From JAIVHC01 sp049975505 (GTDB lineage Bacteria; Desulfobacterota; Desulfuromonadia; Desulfuromonadales; Desulfuromonadaceae), in assembly GCA_049975505.1 (NCBI GenBank), contig JBNGCY010000058.1:1-16077 (forward strand): 16,077 nucleotides of DNA, in the 5' to 3' direction. Made by a program: the position numbers and the translations under genes. A model generated the notes under the pieces. That model was not told where the DNA came from. It was given only the letters and a program-made list of their open reading frames with translations, and ran no database searches. This document shows positions 7,162-13,622 of the stretch, piece by piece (position 1 is the stretch's first letter; every line of letters begins with the position of its first letter).

Positions 7162-7378
7162 GGCATGGTCCTTTGCCTTGTTTGTCGCGTAAGTCAGCAA
7201 AAACAGAGGCAGCCGATTGTACATCACCTTTTGAAATCTGCTGATTGCCCAACGCCAGAATTTTAAGCAAAGCTATGCTTTGTTGTGCTTGTTTATAGCT
7301 GGCAATGTCCTGAACTCCCGCCTTGGCCTCTCCATTCAGGGTGATAACTATGGGTTGCTGCTGCCCAGTCAGTTTCAT
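7151..7378 (-). CDS. N-terminally truncated Phd/YefM-type antitoxin, no toxin partner
   Basis: This 75-aa product has QQQPIVITLNGEAKAGVQD (6-24), the central strand of Phd/YefM antitoxins ('P-L-I-I-T-Q-N-G-E-A-K-A-V-x-Q-D'), followed by IASYKQAQQSIALLKILALG and ISKGDVQSAASVFADLR, the usual C-terminal toxin-binding tail. The roughly 20 N-terminal residues that normally dimerise and bind DNA are missing. Upstream in the same frame comes unrelated sequence reaching back into the nuclease gene. I chose the ATG at 7378 because GGAGG lies 10 nt upstream; an ATG at 7450, without an SD, would overlap the nuclease gene's last 23 bases. No RelE/ParE toxin follows; the next gene is the phosphoesterase. 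The gene is either a decayed antitoxin or a small orphan protein. Confidence 0.65.
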   Translation of the reverse strand: MKLTGQQQPIVITLNGEAKAGVQDIASYKQAQQSIALLKILALGNQQISKGDVQSAASVFADLRDKQGKGPCHAK

Positions 7379-7427
7379 AGTTACTGTACCTCCACATTCG
7401 GGAAGTGGAATATTCGGATCCCGATTA

Positions 7428-8816
7428 TCAACCTTTTTTCCTAACCCCATTTTTGAATTTTTCAAACGTATAAAGTTGATCTGACTTGGCAAAGGTGTCT
7501 TTGACGCAGCTTTCTTCAATCTTATCCCAATAGTTTTTAATCAAATCAACAGCAGGGTTAACCAACTGATTCTCGATGTCTTTGCGATTTTCGATCGCTG
7601 TGAGTGGAGTTGCAAACAGCGACCCGTCGGCCCATATATGCACTTTATTGTCGTAGCAAAGCTCAAAATCACCTTCCTCGCCAACTTCTGGATCTCCTTG
7701 CCAGTCAAAAAAGTCAAATTCAACATCATCATCTTTTGTAATAGCAACATGTAGGGTGGGTTCATCCATACCCGGATATGCTTCCTGATCCTCAAGCAAG
7801 GTCAGCAGGTAGGTTACGTAGTAAAGATTCTTCCCTCTTCCTTTTTTTCCTTTTTTGGTTAACTCGTATTGCCAAAGGTATTTTACATAAACAGCGTCTG
7901 CTGGCTCATCAGTACAGAAATCCCTAGATACAATTTTCGTGCTTTCCGTCATTGATTCTTCAAGAATAGCGGTTATCTCTCGTTCAAGGGCGTAAATCTC
8001 TTGATACACGGAGATGATTGTTTCAGCAGCATTTTTAATGTTGGTTCCATTCTCTGATGCCATTGGGGACCTCCGGTTACATTTAGAATTATAAAACGAT
8101 TGGATGACTGAGTTATCAAAACTCATATATTTCCAGTTGCTTATCACATTCACTTTGCCTACGTTTGAAAAGCCTGAAAATTGATGACATTGTTCATCTA
8201 CTTTTTGCAGGAATTGAACAGTCTGACATTGCCAATTTTCAAATTGCGGGCTTAAATGTTGACCTATATTGTCCTTGGGGAAGCTATTCAGTTCTGCCAC
8301 AAAGCGATCCCATAAACGGATGGTGACATCTTTACGAGAACAGCTGGAAGGTTTTTGCTTGACCAGGAAAATGTGGATTGTGCTTTTTTGAATTTCATTC
8401 CTTAGAACTTCCCATTGTTTTAGTAGTTGTTCTTTTTTCCCTTCTGTGGAGTTCCATTTAACCTCGATCAAGTAATATTTCTTTTTCCCAGCTTGGTTCG
8501 AGTATTCAATGACAAGATCAGGTTCAACGGATCGCTCTAATGCAGTAGTTTTTTTTAGGTGATCCCATTTTTTCTTTTCTACCCAATTGCCCCCCCGTAC
8601 CAGCCTTTTCCAAAAGTGTAAATTTATCTTTTCCGCTGTAAATAAAGGATCAGTTTCTTCAAAGAAGTGACTGAAAAATGAAAAAGATTCATGCGGTGGA
8701 ATATATCTCAGTGGTTCGAAGATAATCGAAGTTAAGGGATCTTCAAATTTATGTACTCCTTCTCTGTATGCTTGGGTCAGAAACTTGGTTTTATTATCCA
8801 AAATCGCTTGAATCAT
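7428..8816 (-). CDS. PD-(D/E)XK nuclease-like protein, two-part
   Basis: This 462-aa protein has in its N-terminal half the core of a PD-(D/E)XK nuclease: EPDLVIEY (98-105, Asp100), a short turn, then YYLIEVKW (114-121, Glu118 and Lys120), with Gln residues in the following helix (about 130-135). This fold is common in restriction and anti-phage proteins. An SD (GGAGAG, about 6 nt) precedes the ATG at 8816. The C-terminal half, from about 252, looks like a separate domain: a helical start, then an acidic beta-rich part (about 345-400, with DDDVEFDFFDW and VGEEGDFELCYDN). I do not recognise it. An ATG at codon 252 has its own perfect SD, so a shorter protein may also be made. The gene is visibly richer in A/T than the AAA and WYL genes. 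Bases 7511-7782 of the C-terminal part recur, about 90% identical in the well-aligned section, at 15179-15447. Confidence 0.7.
   Translation of the reverse strand: MIQAILDNKTKFLTQAYREGVHKFEDPLTSIIFEPLRYIPPHESFSFFSHFFEETDPLFTAEKINLHFWKRLVRGGNWVEKKKWDHLKKTTALERSVEPDLVIEYSNQAGKKKYYLIEVKWNSTEGKKEQLLKQWEVLRNEIQKSTIHIFLVKQKPSSCSRKDVTIRLWDRFVAELNSFPKDNIGQHLSPQFENWQCQTVQFLQKVDEQCHQFSGFSNVGKVNVISNWKYMSFDNSVIQSFYNSKCNRRSPMASENGTNIKNAAETIISVYQEIYALEREITAILEESMTESTKIVSRDFCTDEPADAVYVKYLWQYELTKKGKKGRGKNLYYVTYLLTLLEDQEAYPGMDEPTLHVAITKDDDVEFDFFDWQGDPEVGEEGDFELCYDNKVHIWADGSLFATPLTAIENRKDIENQLVNPAVDLIKNYWDKIEESCVKDTFAKSDQLYTFEKFKNGVRKKG
8061..8074 (-). promoter_or_regulatory. Internal SD and in-frame ATG inside the nuclease-like gene
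   Basis: On the minus strand GGAGG (8074-8070) is followed 6 nt later by ATG (8063-8061), in frame with the long gene. Starting here would give a 211-aa protein, MASENGTNIKN onward, covering exactly the distinct C-terminal half. The spacing is ideal, so this could be an internal start, or the scar of two genes fused. Confidence 0.5.
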
Positions 8817-8906
8817 TGTTTTCTCTCCGGTTTTGAGTAGTGTTTAAGATAGCTGGCAGGTGCGTTGGAAGGTGGTATTAAGAGTAAATATCTAACACCA
8901 GGTTAC

Positions 8907-9485
8907 CTACTCAGAATTTTTTATTTCAGTAATGACCTCTTTAAACTGCAGAAGCATCGATTGTGAATTGATGCGCTCTGCGATGATGAGAAGAAAGCGA
9001 TCGTAAAACCATATCTGTTCCTTACGCGGGGCATTGAAGCGCTTCCAGACTTTTTTTCCGTGCATCCGAAGATCGTTGCGTAGGTCGCGGCAGTTGTGGA
9101 GTTTGTCGGCCAATGTAACCCGCAAAACACTTATAGGCGCATGTCCCAGGTGGTCCAGGTACTTCTGTTTGCGCTCTTTCCAGGGCGGTTTCTCACCGCC
9201 TTTGAAATCATCGGGCGTATCTGAGCAGGCGCGCACTATATCGGCTACATTTTTGCCGAAGCGATCCTTCAGATCCGTATAAGTGATTTTGTCCGGATGA
9301 TCCTCCAATGCGTCATGGAGAAGAGCAGCAATTGCTTCGTCTTCAGTTCCCCCATCTTCCAGAACCAGAGCAGAAACACTCAAAAGGTGGCTCACGTAAG
9401 GGACATCTTTCCCTTTGCGGCAGTCGTTTTCATGCAGGTCAAAAGCCAATAACATTGCATCGCGGTAACGCGCAGATAAATTCAA
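8907..9485 (-). CDS. HD-domain hydrolase, SpoT/Mesh1-like
   Basis: This 192-aa protein carries the metal-binding pattern of ppGpp-hydrolase-type HD domains: RKGKDVPYVSHLL (23-35, His33), ALLHDALED (54-62, His57-Asp58 and Glu61-Asp62) and LADKLHNCRDLRNDL (125-139, Asp127). The 'HDxxED' and 'ADKLHN' motifs are those of SpoT hydrolase and small alarmone hydrolases. No synthetase domain is present. A stand-alone protein of this size fits an alarmone or nucleotide hydrolase, but the substrate is inferred. The start is taken as TTG at 9485, with GAGG 6-7 nt upstream; there is no ATG before codon 11 and an in-frame stop lies upstream. It is the first gene of the minus-strand cluster, 90 bp ahead of the nuclease-like gene. 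Confidence 0.8.
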   Translation of the reverse strand: MNLSARYRDAMLLAFDLHENDCRKGKDVPYVSHLLSVSALVLEDGGTEDEAIAALLHDALEDHPDKITYTDLKDRFGKNVADIVRACSDTPDDFKGGEKPPWKERKQKYLDHLGHAPISVLRVTLADKLHNCRDLRNDLRMHGKKVWKRFNAPRKEQIWFYDRFLLIIAERINSQSMLLQFKEVITEIKNSE

Positions 9486-9501
9486 AGCAGCCTCATTGTA
9501 C

Positions 9502-9663
9502 TTAAGTTGTGGGGTTGTTTATGGTTTCGAGATAATGACTCTGGGCATACAGATGGCAGTAAGCTTTGTAAATTTCAAAGCCCATCCCGTATCCCGACGG
9601 TTCAATATCTTCTTCCCCATGAGCTTTAGCGGAGCCTTGCGCTAGAGTGTAAAATTTCTCCAC
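9502..9663 (-). pseudogene. Possible gene remnant or small ORF upstream of the HD gene
   Basis: A minus-strand frame with a GTG start at 9663 encodes 53 aa (MEKFYTLAQGSAKAHGEED..., ending in NNPTT and TAA). The composition, with stretches such as GYGMGFEIYKAYCHLYAQSHYLETI, looks like real protein rather than chance. There is no SD, and the frame is closed by a stop just upstream. It may be the C-terminal remnant of a lost gene. I do not recognise the family. Confidence 0.3.
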
Positions 9664-9909
9664 AGCCCATCGGATTGGGTCTGGTCAGAATATCCTCTCA
9701 TCATATATCCGACAGAAAGCGAAAAACAACCTGAAGTGATCTTATCAGGATCAAGTGACAGATTATGTCGCTTTGTGCCGAGACAAAAGCCCTTCTCTTA
9801 GCGACGTCAACTGTCGCACTGCCTATGTATATTGTTGAGCATGAATCCCATCGACCGATTAATAAAGAGCAGAATTGATAGATCACGCTATCAGATTACT
9901 GGAGGGCTT
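9664..9909. promoter_or_regulatory. Divergent gap upstream of the AAA gene
   Basis: This stretch holds no clear gene. It contains several copies of a GTCGC/GCGAC pentamer, including GCGAC-7 nt-GTCGC at 9801-9817, and an AAGTGA direct repeat about 19 bp apart near 9735-9760. A TATGTA at 9824-9829 could be a -10 for the AAA gene, but no good -35 was found. In-frame codons between 9832 and 9909 could belong to the AAA gene if an earlier start is used. Confidence 0.25.
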
Positions 9910-11991
9910 ATGCTGGATGGTTATGAGCAGTGGAAGATTGTTGGATACTTACGTTGCCTTCTTGAATACAGCCGTCTCAATGCAAAAGCTGTGTGCGAAG
10001 TATGCCAGTTTATAGAACGCAACTACACCTTTCTGGGAATCAGTGAAGGTGTGGATGACTTGATTGAGGAAGTCAACGGATTTCAAGATACCCTCAGCGA
10101 TCATTCAGTAAAACGCACTGAAGTGCGCTCTATATCAGAGAGGGTATTCAGTCTCCTGCATGATCACCAGCGCAGCTTTAATCGCCCCGAACCTTCAAGC
10201 CTGGAACACAACCTCGGTATTCTGGGGCAGGAACTCGGCTTTGATGCGCTGGAGACCAATCTGTTCAATTTCCTTATCCGCTATTTCACCCACTGCGAGT
10301 TCAGATCCTTCCTCGATAGCATGGTATCCCACAATATCGCCCCACTGGAAATCTGCAGCCTGGCTATCAGTGCTGAGCGTTCTCGGGTAAATGAACGCCT
10401 CCACCATGACGCGCCGCTTCTTTCAACCGGAGTGTTGCGCGTGGGGATTCGTAATGGCAGCGATCTGGATGATTATTTTGATATCCCCGATAGTGTGCGC
10501 AATGCTCTGCAAAAAGCATGTGGAAGCAATGAAGATATCCGCACCTGTATTTTAGGCGAACCGGAACACGCAACCCTGGAGTGGGACGACTTCGAACACC
10601 TGGGGGAAAACCTCGAGCGTTTAGGTGCTTTCCTCCGTGCCGCGGTAGAACAAAAGATAGGCGGAGTAAATGTTCTTCTATGGGGCCCACCCGGAACCGG
10701 TAAAACAGAGCTGTGTAAAACCCTGGCTCGGCATCTCGATGTACGCTTGTATTCTATAGGAGAGGAGGATGACGAGGGTGGAGAGCCGACGCGCAGAGAA
10801 CGCATATCTGCCCTGCAACTGGCACAGAACCTTCTGCGCTATCAGAATCACAGTCTCTTGCTTTTCGATGAAATGGATGATCTTTTTGAAGGCCAGGGGT
10901 TGGCGCGCTTGTTTGGAGGACGTGCCAGCATGCCTTCCAAAGTATTTACCAATCGCCTGTTTGAGAAAAATCCCGTTCCAACTCTGTGGGTTATTAACGA
11001 CGCTGATCTGCTTGACGCCACTGTCCTGCGGCGTATGAGTCTGGCCGTTGAGGTTAAGGTACCGCCGGCAAGTGTGCGCGAGCAGGTATGGGAACGCGTG
11101 CTGAATAAAAATGCCATGCATCTGCCCAGTTCCGAGATAAAGACCCTGGCAGAGCTTGAAGTACCCCCAGCCGTAGTGGATACCGCCGCCCGGGTTGCCA
11201 AGCAGATTGGTGGAGAGATGGATGACTTCCGCTTTGCCACCAACGGTCTGGTAAAAGTGCTCTCCGGCAAGGACCCATACGAACTCGACAATAAGAGCGC
11301 AGATTTTAAACTCGAACTTATGCGCACCGATGCGCCGCTGGATAAGCTAACGAGTCAGATTCTGAAGTTGCAGCACAGAGACTTCTCCCTGTGTCTCTAT
11401 GGCCCTCCCGGTACGGGCAAATCCGCTTTTGTGCGTCATCTGGCCCAATCCATGGGGATACCGATACTGCAGAAGCACGCTTCAGATCTACTCGATCCCT
11501 ATGTGGGGAATACCGAACAGAACATAGCCGCAGCCTTTCGCGAAGCACGCCACAAGGAAGCCTTCCTCGTATTTGACGAAGCAGATTCCCTTCTGGGTGA
11601 TCGACGCCACGCCAAACGCAACTGGGAGATATCCCAGGTAAACGAGATGCTGACCTGGATGGAGAAACATCCCTTTCCTTTCGCGTGTACTACCAATCTC
11701 ATGGACCATCTGGATCAGGCATCCTTGCGTCGTTTTACCTTTAAATGTCACTGCAATTTTCTTAGCCCGGAGCAGATAGTCCACGCCATGGATAAATTCT
11801 TTACCCTTGAGCTGGATTGTAACAGTGCCGCATCCCTCGAGGGGCTCACGCCGGGAGACTTTGCCCTGGTACAGAAAAAAGCGCGCATCCTCGAATGTGA
11901 TGGAGATCTGACCGAGGTAGTCTCCATGCTTCATCGCGAACTGGAAGAGAAAAACTATACCCCCGCCAGAAGGATAGGCTTCTGCGCGTAA
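9910..11991 (+). CDS. Tandem AAA-family ATPase (two AAA modules)
   Basis: This 693-aa protein has two complete AAA modules. Module 1: Walker A GPPGTGKT (259-266), Walker B LLLFDEMDD (about 315-323), a sensor-1 Asn in WVINDAD, and a LRR arginine-finger segment. Module 2: Walker A GPPGTGKS (498-505), Walker B FLVFDEADS (about 552-560), a sensor-1 Asn in CTTN, and SLRRF. Residues 1-240 form a helical N-terminal region with no motif I recognise, presumably for substrates or partners. Two intact ATPase sites suggest a hexameric unfoldase or remodelling machine; no protease domain is attached. I chose the ATG at 9910 because GGAGG is 4 nt upstream; an ATG at 9841 and a TTG at 9832 are in frame but lack an SD. 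It precedes the WYL regulator by 98 bp and probably forms a unit with it. Confidence 0.88.
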   Translation: MLDGYEQWKIVGYLRCLLEYSRLNAKAVCEVCQFIERNYTFLGISEGVDDLIEEVNGFQDTLSDHSVKRTEVRSISERVFSLLHDHQRSFNRPEPSSLEHNLGILGQELGFDALETNLFNFLIRYFTHCEFRSFLDSMVSHNIAPLEICSLAISAERSRVNERLHHDAPLLSTGVLRVGIRNGSDLDDYFDIPDSVRNALQKACGSNEDIRTCILGEPEHATLEWDDFEHLGENLERLGAFLRAAVEQKIGGVNVLLWGPPGTGKTELCKTLARHLDVRLYSIGEEDDEGGEPTRRERISALQLAQNLLRYQNHSLLLFDEMDDLFEGQGLARLFGGRASMPSKVFTNRLFEKNPVPTLWVINDADLLDATVLRRMSLAVEVKVPPASVREQVWERVLNKNAMHLPSSEIKTLAELEVPPAVVDTAARVAKQIGGEMDDFRFATNGLVKVLSGKDPYELDNKSADFKLELMRTDAPLDKLTSQILKLQHRDFSLCLYGPPGTGKSAFVRHLAQSMGIPILQKHASDLLDPYVGNTEQNIAAAFREARHKEAFLVFDEADSLLGDRRHAKRNWEISQVNEMLTWMEKHPFPFACTTNLMDHLDQASLRRFTFKCHCNFLSPEQIVHAMDKFFTLELDCNSAASLEGLTPGDFALVQKKARILECDGDLTEVVSMLHRELEEKNYTPARRIGFCA

Positions 11992-11999
11992 TTGATTTT

Positions 12000-12060
12000 A
12001 CAACCACATTCCGGGTTGTGTCTGCTACTCTTGTGTAACGATTAGCCTTTTACACAACCC
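12000..12060. promoter_or_regulatory. Clustered inverted repeats between the AAA and WYL genes
   Basis: Three overlapping repeats share the ACACAACC word: ACAACC (12000-12005) with GGTTGT (12014-12019); GGGTTGTGT (12013-12021) with ACACAACCC (12052-12060); and TTGTGTAA (12031-12038) with TTACACAA (12050-12057). The arms are perfect. They lie just before the WYL gene and probably form its operator. The first pair starts 9 bp after the AAA stop and might instead fold as an attenuator. Confidence 0.55.
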
Positions 12061-12089
12061 AACGCACCTGAACTAGCTCCGGAGGTTTC

Positions 12090-13091
12090 ATGGATACCCT
12101 GTTACGCCATTGGCATATGCTGCGTCTGCTGCCACGGCATCCGCGTAAAATAAGCACTGCCGATATAGAAACAAAACTCGAAAGTAGTGGTTTCCCTACC
12201 AGCAGGCGTACCATACAGCGGGATCTGGATAAGCTCTCCGCAGAGTTCCCGTTGGTCTCCGATGGCAACAAACCTTCCGGCTGGTCATGGCAGTCCCATG
12301 CGGAAACCTTCGATGTTCCCGGAATGGATACCACCACCGCACTTACATTTCGTATGGTGGAAACCTATCTGAAACCACTGCTTCCTCATGGATGTCTCTC
12401 TGCCCTGGATCCTCATATGCGACGCGCGGAATCGTTACTCGGTGAGTTGGAGGGGGGAGGGCTCAAAACCTGGCCGGGCAAGGTGCGCATTGTGCAGCGC
12501 ACCCAGAGTTTAAAGCCTCCGCAGATAAATGCAGAGGTGATGGATGTGGTGTATGAGGCCCTCTTCCACGACCGGCAGTTCCACGGCGATTACCGCAGCC
12601 GTTCAGAGCGCAGCACCAAGGAGTTTGTCGTCAATCCCCTCGGGCTGATCTTCAACGATCCGGTGGTGTATCTAGTGGCGACCCTGTGGGATTACCCGGA
12701 TCTGCGCCTGCTTGCCCTGCATCGCTTTAAAAACGCCCGTCTGCTTAAAGACGGGTGCCGACGTCCGGCAGATTTTGATCTGGATACCTACCTGGCTGAA
12801 GGTGCTGTTGAGTTTCCGGTAAACAAGAATGGTGACCCTATAAGGCTGAGTATCCATATGGCAGCGGATGTTGCCTTCCACCTGCGCGAAAGCCCTCTGG
12901 GGCAAAAACAGAAAATCGGCCCCGAAGAAGATGGATTTGTCCGGATTGACGCTACCGTACCCGATACCAGTCAACTGCGCTGGTGGCTCCTCGGCTTTGG
13001 CGATCAGGTGGAAGTGCTGGAACCGGAACATCTCAGAGCTGAATTTGCTGAGATTGCCCAATCTTTGCAGGACATGTATGCCTCACCGTAA
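12090..13091 (+). CDS. WYL-domain transcriptional regulator
   Basis: This 333-aa protein has three parts. The N-terminal winged HTH (about 1-70) includes ADIETKLESSGFPTSRRTIQRDL, a recognition helix of the DeoR/YafY type. The WYL domain (about 145-225) runs from MDVVYEALFHDRQFHGDYRS to LHRFKNARLL, including VNPLGLIFNDPVVYLVATLW, where this family's nucleic acid or ligand pocket forms. The C-terminal WCX domain (about 245-330) ends LRWWLLGFGDQVEVLEPEHLR. The length fits stand-alone WYL repressors that guard phage-defence loci. An SD (GGAGG, 4 nt) precedes the ATG. Given the inverted repeats directly upstream, autoregulation is likely. Its last 99 bases have an 88% identical copy at 15448-15546. 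Confidence 0.88.
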   Translation: MDTLLRHWHMLRLLPRHPRKISTADIETKLESSGFPTSRRTIQRDLDKLSAEFPLVSDGNKPSGWSWQSHAETFDVPGMDTTTALTFRMVETYLKPLLPHGCLSALDPHMRRAESLLGELEGGGLKTWPGKVRIVQRTQSLKPPQINAEVMDVVYEALFHDRQFHGDYRSRSERSTKEFVVNPLGLIFNDPVVYLVATLWDYPDLRLLALHRFKNARLLKDGCRRPADFDLDTYLAEGAVEFPVNKNGDPIRLSIHMAADVAFHLRESPLGQKQKIGPEEDGFVRIDATVPDTSQLRWWLLGFGDQVEVLEPEHLRAEFAEIAQSLQDMYASP

Positions 13092-13338
13092 ATGCTACTT
13101 GTGGAGTGCCAGTACATCGCTAACGGATTTTAGTGCCACAACATCGCTGATACTCATTACAAAACTACCCCGGTTAGGTATCTAATGTTACAAGCATTTA
13201 GACGCTAAAACCAAAAGCCATGATTGCTGCTGCAGTCAGCACTTTATCGCGGCCCTGAATGACCGGGTTTTACGGTGCGAGAGGATAAATTTTTAAAAGG
13301 AGGACGAAGCTGATAAAAAAAACACTGGGAGCATGTCT
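13092..13338 (+). other. Gap with an orphan ribosome-binding site
   Basis: No complete gene is seen. AAAAGGAGG at 13295-13303 is followed 6 nt later by CTG rather than ATG. Reading from that CTG gives (M)IKKTLGACLYSLFF, a Lys-Lys plus hydrophobic stretch like the start of a signal peptide, and then runs into sequence antisense to hipB. It may be the truncated start of a lost secreted-protein gene. Confidence 0.25.
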
Positions 13339-13611
13339 TTATTCCCTCTTTTTCACAAACCCCACATCAAGGCCAAACGGCGCACCGATGGCACGCAGGG
13401 TTTTCAGGGTGGGGTTACCCTTTCCTGTTTCAACAGCCTGGAGCGCATCATGGCCGACTTTAGCAACCCGGGCAGCGTATTCCCTTCTGTTCATCCCCAC
13501 AATGCGCCGCATCATGCGTGACGCTTCTCCAAGAGTAAGAGTGCCATCCTCAATGCCGGCATCGAGCTTTTGGCGCATTTTTTTAAGTTCTTCACCTTCA
13601 AGTCTTTTCAA
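13339..13611 (-). CDS. hipB: HipB-like XRE-family antitoxin, downstream of hipA
   Basis: A 90-aa protein whose helix-turn-helix runs through LGEASRMMRRIVGMNRREYAARVAKVGHDALQAVETGKGNPTL, the XRE fold with the typical 'E-x-G-K-G-N-P-T-L' end. An LRAIGAPFGLDVGFV tail follows, as in HipB-type proteins. I chose the TTG at 13611: GGGGAGGAG lies 3-5 nt upstream, just after the hipA stop at 13623. An ATG at 13659 is in frame but has no SD and would overlap hipA by 37 nt. It should neutralise the HipA kinase and repress the operon. The order is reversed: in classical hipBA the antitoxin comes first. Confidence 0.82.
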   Translation of the reverse strand: MKRLEGEELKKMRQKLDAGIEDGTLTLGEASRMMRRIVGMNRREYAARVAKVGHDALQAVETGKGNPTLKTLRAIGAPFGLDVGFVKKRE

Positions 13612-13622
13612 GTTCTCCTCCC

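Noticed and set aside
11488..11934. A 148-codon minus-strand open frame
   Set aside because: It is antisense to the second AAA module, which shows clear Walker motifs, so it is a shadow.
13092..13200. GTTAGGT resembling an attC core
   Set aside because: No matching opposite core at the right distance, and the neighbouring genes are not cassette-like.
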